Shown: positions 7,695-15,052 of the stretch, in pieces
Layout of the letters: every line of letters starts with the position of its first letter
Numbering within the stretch: position 1 is the first letter of the stretch
Source: an uncultured Acidobacteriota bacterium
Lineage (GTDB): Bacteria; Acidobacteriota; Terriglobia; UBA7540
Reading direction: 5' to 3'
DNA: 23,534 nt
NCBI GenBank assembly: GCA_937900045.1
Contig: CALCEB010000269.1
Location: 1 to 23,534, forward strand
Notes under the pieces: generated by a model
Database searches by the model: none
Told to the model about the DNA's origin: nothing
The model's input: the letters and a program-made list of their open reading frames with translations, nothing else
Position numbers and translations under genes: made by a program

Positions 7695-9224
7695 ATGCCA
7701 ACCCAGGGAAAGTCCGTCATCAAAAAGCTCCTCATTGTTGCTGCCATCCTAATCGCCATTCTTCTGATCTTACCGCGGTTCATCAATGTTGACCGGTACC
7801 GCCCGGAGGTCATCTCAGAAATTGAACACTTGACGGCTCGCCGGGTTGCTATGGGCCGGCTATCCGTCCGGTTTTTGCCCAAGATTTCCCTGGTCGTTCA
7901 GGACTTCGCAATTGGGAATCCTCCCGGCTTTCCATCAGGGAATTTCATAACGGCCGCGACGGCTTCAGCCAACCTGGAAATTGGCCCACTGCTTCATCGC
8001 CGCATTGTGGTGGAATCCATTCAGATTCAGAAGCCCGTTATCATGTTGATATCCAAGGGCGAGCAGTGGAATTTTTCAAATCCGGCAGGCGCCGCCGTTC
8101 GGAATGCCTCCTATTCCGCTCCCTTCCAGGCATCCGCTGGGGAAATTGTAATCTCGGGCGCGCACATCATGTTGACCCACGTGCTGGGGTCTGGCGGACT
8201 CAGTCCACCGTCCTTGGAAGCAACCGATGCGATGATTGATTTGAAGTCGATCAGTCTGGGCGCTCCTTTGGCGCCAGCATCCTTCTCACCTCGGGACATG
8301 GGCACCGGAATGTCCTTGCGGCTAGTAAGCCTCGAAGCCGGAGACACGCTTCAACCAGCCAGCGCCAATCCGGTGACTGCACACGGGTCGCTCTCCGCCA
8401 AAGTCTTACGCTTTAACCAGGTCAACCTGACGAATTTGAAATCGAATCTCAGGCTCAATCCAGACAACCTGTCGATCAATCCAATCGCATTCGACGTGTT
8501 CAGCGGAAAAGGCCAGGGAGAGTTCCAGATGGACTTGGCTCAAGCCAATTCCCCTTACCAGGTTTCGCTAAACCTCACGGCCCTCGATGTTTCCCAATTG
8601 TTGGCCGCGTTTCAGGGAGGAAATGGGAAAATGACGGGAAGCTTGGATGCTAACTGTCTCTTTTCAGGCGACTTCGCGGGCAGCCCTGACCCTTGGGCGG
8701 GCAAGCAAGCTGACGGAAAACTGACCATTCAGCAGGGCCGTGTTCCAGATCTAAAACTTAACAGGAATATCCTGCAAATGATGAAAATTGCAGGCCTCGG
8801 CCCCGCTACCGGGGACATTACTTCTTTTTCTTCCATCTCGGCCGATTTTGAGCTTCGTAATGGGTTGCTGACGAGCCACGTGATTACCCTGCGCGGCAAC
8901 GGATTGAATGCCAATGGGCGAGGGAGCGCCAACCTCAATCCAGCGTCCGGCCCGGCCCTGAATTACCAGGGTGTAGCGCAGATCAAAGCAGCGGCGACGC
9001 CTTTGACCAACGCTCTGTCCAGCCTCGTCCAAATTCCTATTCATAACGGAATGGTCGATCTCCCATTTCAAGTCACTGGCACGTTAAATCAGCCAAAATT
9101 CTCAGTTGAGCCTCCCCCCGGATTTGGTGGCGTGGGTCATCCCCAGGGGACGCCGAATTCTCCGGCTAACCTGATTCAAGGGATTATGGGATTGTTCGGG
9201 AAAAACCCTCCAGTGAAGAAGTAG
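7695..9224 (+). CDS. AsmA-like inner-membrane protein
   Basis: A 509-residue protein with one N-terminal transmembrane anchor (about residues 10-30, IKKLLIVAAILIAILLIL) and a long periplasmic part. The segment after the anchor (RFINVDRYRPEVISEIEHL, then RRVAMGRLSVRFLPKISLVV) is the classical AsmA N-terminal signature. The C-terminal half (DGKLTIQQGRVPDLKLNRNI; LRNGLLTSHVITLRGNGLNA) matches the AsmA C-terminal domain. AsmA-family proteins belong to the AsmA/TamB/VPS13-like group thought to help move lipids between membranes; that role is inferred here. A GGGAG site lies about 8 nt before the ATG. The tail GFGGVGHPQGTPNSP is a flexible glycine/proline stretch. The stop codon directly abuts a family A repeat. 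Confidence 0.9.
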   Translation: MPTQGKSVIKKLLIVAAILIAILLILPRFINVDRYRPEVISEIEHLTARRVAMGRLSVRFLPKISLVVQDFAIGNPPGFPSGNFITAATASANLEIGPLLHRRIVVESIQIQKPVIMLISKGEQWNFSNPAGAAVRNASYSAPFQASAGEIVISGAHIMLTHVLGSGGLSPPSLEATDAMIDLKSISLGAPLAPASFSPRDMGTGMSLRLVSLEAGDTLQPASANPVTAHGSLSAKVLRFNQVNLTNLKSNLRLNPDNLSINPIAFDVFSGKGQGEFQMDLAQANSPYQVSLNLTALDVSQLLAAFQGGNGKMTGSLDANCLFSGDFAGSPDPWAGKQADGKLTIQQGRVPDLKLNRNILQMMKIAGLGPATGDITSFSSISADFELRNGLLTSHVITLRGNGLNANGRGSANLNPASGPALNYQGVAQIKAAATPLTNALSSLVQIPIHNGMVDLPFQVTGTLNQPKFSVEPPPGFGGVGHPQGTPNSPANLIQGIMGLFGKNPPVKK

Positions 9225-9334
9225 GGCAGTGGGTCAGTTTGCTGTAGCGGCGCTCTATGAGCGCCGGAAACCGTTGAAGATACAAGTTCGGCGCTCAGAG
9301 ACCGCCGTTAGAGCCGCCAAAGCGTGCCACTACC
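9225..9334. repeat. Family A MITE-like repeat, copy 2
   Basis: Begins right after the AsmA stop codon, with GGGTCAGTTTGCTGTAGCGG on the left and GCGTGCCACTACC on the right. The left hairpin is GGCGCTCTATGAGCGCC; the right half holds TTCGGCGCTCAGAG. It could fold in the mRNA and act as a 3' end structure, but no T-run follows. The remaining 9335-9515 holds only a CCCGCCGGCGGG palindrome at 9402-9413. Confidence 0.8.
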
Positions 9335-9515
9335 ACCAGGGTTGTTTAACGGGTTCTGATGCAATAGTCACGGTAAGCTTGTAAACGCAATACCCCGCTG
9401 GCCCGCCGGCGGGAGGAGAGTTGGATTGAAGGAGATCAGGTTGGATGGCGGGCCTTGGGAGGTATCTGCTTCCGGCAAGTTCCGTCCGAGGTATCGGTAG
9501 GACGTAGGGAAGAGA

Positions 9516-9728
9516 TTATTGGACGGTAACCTTGGCTCTCCGTCTTCCTGCGCCTCTCTTTTTCTTGGGAGCTTCGCCTTCGGCGATTTCAAATGAAGCA
9601 ATCGAAGTCACAAATTTCTTCAGTCCTGCGGTGTCAAAATCAATGGTGGTCCGGTCATCATCGCGCTCGATGATGGTTCCACATCCATATTTGGAATGCT
9701 TTATGTATTGCCCGACTTTAAGATTCAT
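9516..9728 (-). CDS. Stand-alone UvrD/PcrA-tail-like (Tudor-fold) small protein
   Basis: A 70-residue basic protein. Residues 4-45 (VGQYIKHSKYGCGTIIERDD, then TTIDFDTAGLKKFVTSIA) resemble the small beta-barrel found at the C-terminus of UvrD/PcrA helicases, which contacts RNA polymerase and is related to CarD/Tudor folds. Here the barrel is alone, followed by a lysine/arginine-rich tail (PKKKRGAGRRRAKVTVQ) likely to bind nucleic acid. GAGAGG lies 5 nt before the ATG. It may modulate transcription or repair, but this is inference from the fold-like pattern. It is separated from the cold-shock gene upstream by a family A repeat. Confidence 0.75.
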   Translation of the reverse strand: MNLKVGQYIKHSKYGCGTIIERDDDRTTIDFDTAGLKKFVTSIASFEIAEGEAPKKKRGAGRRRAKVTVQ

Positions 9729-9873
9729 AATTGCCTCTCAATCCGGGAGCCACCTGTCAAGGATAGAGATTGCGCTTCTCCTCGGACACCGCGGCTCCCC
9801 ACATAACTTTTCTCCAGGGCGTTTGGGTTTCAGGAAAGAAAAATCCTCCAGAAATCAAACAGCCTTGGTTTTC

Positions 9874-9997
9874 GGTAGTGACGTTATTTGTTGTAGCGGC
9901 GCTCAGAGCTTGCCCTGACAGGGAGCGCCGGAAACTGTCGAGAAATAAAGTTCGGCGGTCACAGACCTCCGCTACAGCAACCAAACTACACCACTAC
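9874..9997. repeat. Family A MITE-like repeat, copy 3
   Basis: A 124-nt copy from GGTAGTGACG to CACTAC. The left module is the longer type with a nested foldback (CCCTGACAGGG) inside GGCGCTC/GAGCGCC. The right module is TTCGGCGGTCACAGACC followed by GCTACAGCAACC. Its closest relative in the window is the copy at 19043-19168. It occupies most of the 9729-10054 spacer, where no gene is seen. Confidence 0.85.
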
Positions 9998-10054
9998 TTG
10001 GTTTTCTCGTGCATTGCAATGAAAGGCAGCCGATTGCGACCACCCTGCCTGGCC

Positions 10055-10258
10055 TTATGCCCTTTCGACTTGATCGGCCTGCAAGCCTTTCGGTCCAGTT
10101 TTGACCTCAAAGCTGACACGCGCGCCTTCCTCAAGGGAACGGTAGCCGTCCCCAACGATTGAGGAGAAGTGTACAAATACATCTTCTCCGCTATCGCGCT
10201 TGATGAAACCATAGCCTTTAGCGGCGTTAAACCATTTCACAGTACCTTGTTCTTTCAT
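10055..10258 (-). CDS. Cold-shock domain protein (CspA family)
   Basis: A 67-residue single cold-shock domain, the usual family size. RNA-binding motifs RNP1 (KGYGFI, residues 14-19) and RNP2 (VFVHF) are intact, and it opens with GTVKWFNAAKGYGFI. It acts as an RNA chaperone in the cytoplasm. The nearest purine-rich site (AAGAGG) is about 14 nt before the ATG, farther than normal, so the start may depend on leader structure, as known for other csp mRNAs. A weak AGGCAG/CTGCCT hairpin lies just past the stop. Confidence 0.95.
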   Translation of the reverse strand: MKEQGTVKWFNAAKGYGFIKRDSGEDVFVHFSSIVGDGYRSLEEGARVSFEVKTGPKGLQADQVERA

Positions 10259-10680
10259 TCTGGTGAATTTTACCTCTTAATTAAATTAGCAATTCGTTGG
10301 CACGGCGACGGAGGCAAAGCCCGACGGTCCGAGCCCAATAGCAGGTTCTTAAGGACAAGGCTTCCCGAGGTTGTAAGAGTCCCGGGCCGGGTTCTCGTCG
10401 GCACTGCAACATAAACTGCACCATAAGTATAGCACATTCCGGTCGAAATCGCGCAAGAATATTGAAAATGAATAAGAAAGTCGCCGGTAGGGGTGGAGGA
10501 GGGCAGCAATTACAGCTGAACTTGGAGGTTCTATATGGACTAATATACCTATAATCAATAATTTACAACTTCAACCTGAAAATAGGCATTAAGACTTTTC
10601 TCCAAGTGATAACGAATACAATTTTTGGTAATCCTCCACACTCTTAGCGGTTAATGGGATATTGAAAGAGCCGAGAACGC
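10259..10680. other. Intergenic region upstream of the cold-shock gene
   Basis: No convincing gene on either strand. The part next to the cold-shock gene is its likely leader and promoter region. The part at about 10520-10640 is notably AT-rich compared with the surroundings. No repeat family seen elsewhere in the window occurs here. The region separates the csp start from the end of the CRTAC1 gene; both run on the minus strand. Confidence 0.6.
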
Positions 10681-12453
10681 TCAGCGGTGTGGAACGACTG
10701 GGAACGGCCGCGGCACAATTCCGGCGCCTTCCTTGACAGCGATGATCTTGTTGATAGGAACGTTACTAAGCTTATCCACCATGCCGCTTGGCCATTTGAT
10801 TTCCAAAGAATCGATTTTAGTCCGTTTGCCCAGGCCAAATTGAATGCGGGGATCGTTCGCCCCCATGTAACTTCCGCCGCCCTCGGCTTGCTTATACTCC
10901 GTGAAGCCCTGGGAAACCAACTTCAAGCTCGCGCCAATCCCGTCGCGATTGGACTTCGTGCCGATCAGAAATACCTCCAGCCAGTTGTTGGCGTTGCCGC
11001 CATCGTTCCTCAGCAATTCGGGATAATCACCGCGCACGTTAATCGCCGCGTCCATGTCGCCATCATTATCGAAATCGGCGGTCGCCAGACCTCGTCCGGC
11101 GATGGGCTTCAAAAAGTCCGGGCCCAACTCCTTGGAAACGTCCTCAAACTTCCCGTGGCCCAGGTTCCGGAACATCAGCTTAGGTTCCTTGTAGTGCACT
11201 TCCGTGTGGTAGAGGCGGATGTTATCGAGCATGGCGCCGTTCACCTGGAAGATGTCCGGCCAGCCGTCATTGTCATAGTCCATGAACTTGGCGGCAACAC
11301 CGCTTAGAAAGATGGCCCGGTTGCCGATGCCACTCGGATATGTGTCATCATCAAACGTCCCGTCGTGATTGTTGTGGTAAAGGCGGTTCAGCTCAAAATC
11401 GAGATGGGTGATGTAAAGATCCAGCCAGCCATCGCCATCCACGTCCGCGGCGTCAATGCCCATGCCCGCTTCATATTTGCCATCGGCGCTGGCTGCGATC
11501 CCGGACGTGAAGGAAACGTCGTCAAACGTTCCATCATGCTTGTTGATAAACAAGAAGTTCGGCCAGGTATCATTGGCGATGGCGATGTCCGGCCAGCCGT
11601 CGTTATTAAAGTCAGCCAGCACCACGCCCATGCCTTTCGCTTCCGGGACGCCTACACCGGACTTCACCGAAACGTCAGTGAATGTCCCATCATGGTTGTT
11701 GTGATAGAGCTTGATCCTCTCGCCCTTGTAATTATCCGGATGGCAGTAGGCTCGATAGCCCGGACGATGCTCGCCGCAGTAGATATTGTTCTTCGGGGTC
11801 CAATCAATGTAATTGCAGACGACCAGATCGAGATATCCATCCTTGTCGTAATCGAACCAGCCGGCGCTGGTGCCCCAGTTGCCGTCGTCCCCGACGCCCG
11901 CCTTCTTGGTGACGTCCGTAAACGTCCCGTCACCGTTATTGTGGTACAAGATGGAGTGGCCATACCCGGTCACGTAAAGGTCCTGGTTGCCGTCATTGTC
12001 GTAATCGCCGACGGCCACACCCTGGCCGTAGAGCCCCTCGGCGCCCACCCCGGCCTGTTTCGTCACGTCCGTGAACGTGCCGTCGCCGTTGTTGCGGTAA
12101 AGGGCGGAGCGCAGAGGGTGCGGAGGCTTATAAGCGTCCGTGGCGGAGGATTGCACCAGGTAGAGGTCATACAACCCATCGTTGTTGTAATCAATCCACC
12201 CCACCCCTGTTCCCATCGTTTCCAGGTAATACTTCTGATCGCTGGCGGTGGAATCCTGCCTGAAGGTGATGCCTGCGGCGCGGGCAATGTCCGTGAACTT
12301 CACCGGAATGTCAATTGTAGGCTTCGATTGTGAGGGATCGGCGGGTAAAGACGGGTAAAACGCGAGTCCGGCTACGGCAGCCAGCGCCGCCATGACCAGC
12401 GCCTTGGCGCGGCGTGTAAACCTTGGCTTGACATTTGAATCCTTTGGCTTCAA
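10681..12453 (-). CDS. CRTAC1-family FG-GAP repeat protein with ASPIC/UnbV domain
   Basis: A 590-residue exported protein. An N-terminal basic stretch and hydrophobic segment (LVMAALAAVAGLAFY, about residues 18-32) form a signal or anchor. Seven FG-GAP/VCBS-type calcium loops of the DxDxDGxxD kind follow: DYNNDGLYDLYLV, DYDNDGNQDLYVT, DYDKDGYLDLVVC, DFNNDGWPDIAIA, DVDGDGWLDLYIT, DYDNDGWPDIFQV and DFDNDGDMDAAIN, giving an expected seven-bladed propeller. The end (GIGASLKLVSQG; RIQFGLGKRTKIDSLEIKWP) is the ASPIC/UnbV domain. A Cys pair sits in YCGEHRPGYRAYC. The start appears to be TTG with GGGGA about 8 nt upstream; an ATG at 12396 is the alternative. The family is common in Acidobacteriota; the exact role (surface binding) is unknown. 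Confidence 0.92.
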   Translation of the reverse strand: MKPKDSNVKPRFTRRAKALVMAALAAVAGLAFYPSLPADPSQSKPTIDIPVKFTDIARAAGITFRQDSTASDQKYYLETMGTGVGWIDYNNDGLYDLYLVQSSATDAYKPPHPLRSALYRNNGDGTFTDVTKQAGVGAEGLYGQGVAVGDYDNDGNQDLYVTGYGHSILYHNNGDGTFTDVTKKAGVGDDGNWGTSAGWFDYDKDGYLDLVVCNYIDWTPKNNIYCGEHRPGYRAYCHPDNYKGERIKLYHNNHDGTFTDVSVKSGVGVPEAKGMGVVLADFNNDGWPDIAIANDTWPNFLFINKHDGTFDDVSFTSGIAASADGKYEAGMGIDAADVDGDGWLDLYITHLDFELNRLYHNNHDGTFDDDTYPSGIGNRAIFLSGVAAKFMDYDNDGWPDIFQVNGAMLDNIRLYHTEVHYKEPKLMFRNLGHGKFEDVSKELGPDFLKPIAGRGLATADFDNDGDMDAAINVRGDYPELLRNDGGNANNWLEVFLIGTKSNRDGIGASLKLVSQGFTEYKQAEGGGSYMGANDPRIQFGLGKRTKIDSLEIKWPSGMVDKLSNVPINKIIAVKEGAGIVPRPFPVVPHR

Positions 12454-12565
12454 CCGTTGATTCCCCGTTGCAAGTTGCGCCCCAAATATAGCCTATTGGG
12501 GGCAGGATGCTCAATCACCAATTGTGCGATTCGAAGATGGATTAAGATCGAGGTGGTACCTGTTT

Positions 12566-12634
12566 GGTAGCGGGTCAGTTTGCTGTAGCGGCGGTCAGAG
12601 ACCGCCGCTACAGCCGCGAAAACGTACCACTACC
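12566..12634. repeat. Family A repeat, minimal 69-nt copy 4
   Basis: The shortest complete copy: left end GGTAGCGGGTCAG, a single perfect hairpin (GCTGTAGCGGCGGTC, then AGAGACCGCCGCTACAGC) and right end ACGTACCACTACC. It lacks the central linker that separates left and right modules in the longer copies, so it shows the core palindrome of the family or an internal deletion. Confidence 0.85.
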
Positions 12635-12778
12635 ATCTGTTAGTACTTGAAGCCGAAGACCAAGGGCAGCGGTACAATTTGTTTGTCAAAGCCGCGACGG
12701 AATTGTACTTTATAGTTATCATATATATCAGTTATACTTCTTATGATATTTACAATAGTTTTAAAATCATTGCGCGAT

Positions 12779-12857
12779 TGCTGTAGCGGCGGTCTATGAC
12801 CGTCGGGCTTTTCTTCTTCCGGCGCGCCCGTCAGGGTAAGCTCCGAGCGCCGCTACA
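12779..12857. repeat. Family A repeat, end-less copy 5
   Basis: Has the core arms TTGCTGTAGCGGCGGTC and GAGCGCCGCTACAA but lacks the GGTAGTG/CACTACC outer ends. Arms are mixed: the left is of the GGTC type, the right of the GAGCGCC type, joined by CCCGTCAGGG. This mosaic make-up suggests exchange between family members. Confidence 0.75.
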
Positions 12858-12930
12858 ACTTAAGTCCCTCTGCCTAAGAGCTGTTGATTACGAATCGCAA
12901 GGGCCATCCGGCAATGGGGAGTGAACACCT

Positions 12931-14391
12931 GTGAACTTCGGAATCCGCATTCGATCCGCAAGACTACTTCTCTCCATCCTCTGCGCCAGCGCCGTTCTGG
13001 TGTTGGCAAGCTGCAGCGGCAGTGGCGGATCATCTTCCTCGGGCGGGAGCACTGTCCAAACGACAGGAACCGTCACCACGACGATCAGCGATCCTCCCAC
13101 GTGCCTGGCGCCGAACGGCGCTTTCGGCAACGTCTGGGTGACCATCACCAAGGTCGAAGCCAACATCAATCAGGGCGCAGCTCCAACGGATAGCGGTTGG
13201 GTAACGCTGGTGGACCTTTCAAAAGCGCCCAAGCAGGTTGACCTGCTCAGCCTGGCTTCCACCGCTTGCCTGCTCACCCAACTTGGCTCAACCAGCGGCC
13301 TCGCGCCCGGCAAGTATCAACAGATCCGCATCTATCTTCTCAGCAACACCCCTTCCTCGGGCGTGGCGGTTCCATCGCCCAATGCTTGCAGCGGCGCGGG
13401 CTACAATTGCGTGGTCTTGGCCAGCAATATTGTTGCGGAGTTGAACCTTTCAAGCGAATCCCAGACCGGCATCAAGATCCCCCCTGGGCAGATCGCGGGC
13501 GGCGGCATCACCCTTGCAGCGGGCGAGACCGCCGACATTAACCTTGACTTCAGCGCCTGCGATTCAATCGTGCAGGAGGGCAACGGCCAATTCCGGCTGA
13601 TTCCGGTTCTCCATGCTGGCGAAGTGAGCGTGACGGGAAGCGCCATCAGCGGCGCGGTGTACGATAATTTCACAAAGCAGGCCATTTCGGGAGCGATTGT
13701 CGCAGCCGAGCAGCCGGACTCCACGGGCATTGACCGCGTCGTGACCTCCACCATCACTGCATCCAATGGCGGATTTATCTTCTGCCCGCTGCCCTCCGGA
13801 AATTTCGACGTGGTGGCCGATGCCTCCGTGGCCGTTGGCGGCGTCACCACCACTTACAACCCAACGCTCACCACTACGGTTCCACTTGGGTCCACGCTCA
13901 CCAGCCTTCCACTCGCGCCGGAATCGGGCAATTCCGCTCCCAACACTTTGCCGGTCAGCCTCAGCGGCACGGTCACAACCACGAACGCCTCCAACCAGCC
14001 GACAGGCGCCGACATTCAGCTTTCCGCATTGATGCAGTCAGCCCCCGGAGCGTCTGCACCTCTAACTTTCACGGTGCCTGCGCTCCCTGGGTCCACCCCG
14101 GAAATCTCAACCATTGCCTCCAACAGTTGCAGCGCCAGCACGGATTGCGCGAGCTACACACTGTTGCTCCCCGCGAGCAATGCAATGGTGGGCGCGTTCA
14201 GCTCTTCCGGAACCACCTATTCACCGCCCGAACCATCGAACGTTCTTTACGAAGTTGAAGCGGACGCTTTCGTCCCGGAAAGCGGCGCGCAACCAGACTG
14301 CTCACCTTCTGCCCAAACCACGCCCCAAATCCTCATTGCCTTTGGCATCCCCGCCACCGCGCCTACACTGGCGTTCTCGGGATGCCAATAA
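12931..14391 (+). CDS. DUF4382 lipoprotein with carboxypeptidase-regulatory-like domain
   Basis: A 486-residue envelope lipoprotein. The signal peptide ends in a lipobox (LASC, lipidated Cys28), followed by a Gly/Ser linker. Residues about 45-230 match the DUF4382 pattern: TGTVTTTISDPP, VWVTITKVEANI, a DLLSLAS segment, LAPGKYQQIRIYL and the strand DINLDFSACDSIV. Residues about 235-330 (ISGAVYDNFTKQAISGAIVA; GGFIFCPLPSGNFDVVADAS) form a carboxypeptidase-regulatory-like beta-sandwich. The C-terminal 150 residues are another extracellular beta-rich region without recognised homology. The start is GTG with a GGGAG site about 9 nt upstream. Likely surface-exposed or periplasmic; no enzymatic motif seen. 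Ligand unknown. Confidence 0.88.
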   Translation: MNFGIRIRSARLLLSILCASAVLVLASCSGSGGSSSSGGSTVQTTGTVTTTISDPPTCLAPNGAFGNVWVTITKVEANINQGAAPTDSGWVTLVDLSKAPKQVDLLSLASTACLLTQLGSTSGLAPGKYQQIRIYLLSNTPSSGVAVPSPNACSGAGYNCVVLASNIVAELNLSSESQTGIKIPPGQIAGGGITLAAGETADINLDFSACDSIVQEGNGQFRLIPVLHAGEVSVTGSAISGAVYDNFTKQAISGAIVAAEQPDSTGIDRVVTSTITASNGGFIFCPLPSGNFDVVADASVAVGGVTTTYNPTLTTTVPLGSTLTSLPLAPESGNSAPNTLPVSLSGTVTTTNASNQPTGADIQLSALMQSAPGASAPLTFTVPALPGSTPEISTIASNSCSASTDCASYTLLLPASNAMVGAFSSSGTTYSPPEPSNVLYEVEADAFVPESGAQPDCSPSAQTTPQILIAFGIPATAPTLAFSGCQ

Positions 14392-14411
14392 TCAAGCCGC
14401 TCGGGGGCTGG

Positions 14412-14432
14412 CACAGACCCTTTGGGTCTGCG
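14412..14432 (+). terminator. Hairpin after the DUF4382 gene
   Basis: CAGACCC-TTT-GGGTCTG forms a perfect 7-bp stem with a three-base loop, 22 nt after the stop codon, flanked by GC pairs. No T-run follows, so it is at best a weak or Rho-assisted terminator or an mRNA end-protecting hairpin. Confidence 0.4.
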
Positions 14433-14513
14433 CTACTTGCTCCGCGCCGAATCCGACCGGCGACCGATTGTGCTAAGATGTGAAGCAGTCAGGATTAGGA
14501 AAGGAACGAGGAA

Positions 14514-14813
14514 ATGGAGATGGAGGTGAGAGCCGAATTTATCTTGTTCGGCACATTGAAGCGCGAAGGCCGCTGGTGGATCGCGCATTGTCCTCCTCTG
14601 GATGTTTCCACCCAAGGGCAAACCGCGTCCGAGGCAAGGAAGAATCTGGTGGAAGCCTGCGAGCTTTTCATCGCCAGTTGCCTGGAGAGAGGAACCTTTG
14701 ACCGGGCAATGAAGGAACTCGGGCTCACAACCCTCAGACCGTCACACCCACGTATCCCACCCAACGCTTTCAAGATGGCAATTCCCCCCAGCCATCTAGT
14801 GCCGTCATTCTGA
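14514..14813 (+). CDS. HicB-family antitoxin-like protein, orphan
   Basis: A 99-residue protein with the HicB fold pattern: a first strand AEFILFGTLKREGRWWIAHC, then the HicB signature PPLDVSTQGQTASEARKNLV and a helix EACELFIASCLERG. HicB normally neutralises the HicA mRNA interferase encoded beside it, but no HicA-like frame lies in 14392-14513 or downstream, so this is an orphan. The last four codons and the stop lie inside the left arm of a family B repeat (from 14804), so the native C-terminus has probably been replaced. No separate DNA-binding domain is visible. AACGAGGAA precedes the ATG; an alternative ATG lies two codons later. Confidence 0.8.
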   Translation: MEMEVRAEFILFGTLKREGRWWIAHCPPLDVSTQGQTASEARKNLVEACELFIASCLERGTFDRAMKELGLTTLRPSHPRIPPNAFKMAIPPSHLVPSF

Positions 14814-14929
14814 GCGAAGCGAAGAATCACTGTATTTGACGTCTTTTTCGGCAGAGAACGGGCTGGCTACGCTGGGCGGGGCTTGCCCTGAAGAGAAATA
14901 CGGGGATTCTTCGCTTCGCTCAGAATGAC
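14804..14929. repeat. Family B foldback repeat with perfect 25-bp inverted ends
   Basis: The left arm at 14804-14828 (GTCATTCTGAGCGAAGC and eight more bases) is exactly inverted at 14905-14929. The 76-nt centre contains no gene. The perfect ends suggest a recent copy; the copy at 412-531 is older. The left arm overlaps the hicB 3' end. The rest of 14930-15052 holds nothing recognisable. Confidence 0.9.
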
Positions 14930-15052
14930 AGGCGAAGGGATCAGAACGTTAGATTGGCCGCCCACATGTAGAAACTCGATAGGGCGATTTCACGGGGCAG
15001 CCTTGAAGATCGGGCCCACCGCCAACAACTATGCGGCTTTGTCTCGCAGCTT

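Larger units (their letters stand above)
12454..12930. other. Divergent intergenic region with two repeats
   Basis: This space separates the divergent CRTAC1 gene and DUF4382 lipoprotein gene, so it must hold both promoters. It contains two family A repeats (12566-12634 and 12779-12857) and, between them, an AT-rich stretch (about 12700-12770) with several TATAAT-like words that could be promoter sequence. No specific promoter can be fixed with confidence. No gene is seen. Confidence 0.6.

Noticed and set aside
6755..7882. 375-residue minus-strand frame
   Set aside because: Runs through a family A repeat and two plus-strand genes, with no recognisable domain and arginine-rich shadow composition.
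11365..12333. 322-residue plus-strand frame rich in Val/Ile
   Set aside because: Antisense of the repeated Asp/Asn/Gly loops of the FG-GAP protein, which generate repeated Val/Ile codons.
14814..15052. A hicA gene beside hicB
   Set aside because: No frame with the short HicA pattern (a basic double-stranded-RNA-binding-like fold with the GSH motif) is present on either side of hicB.
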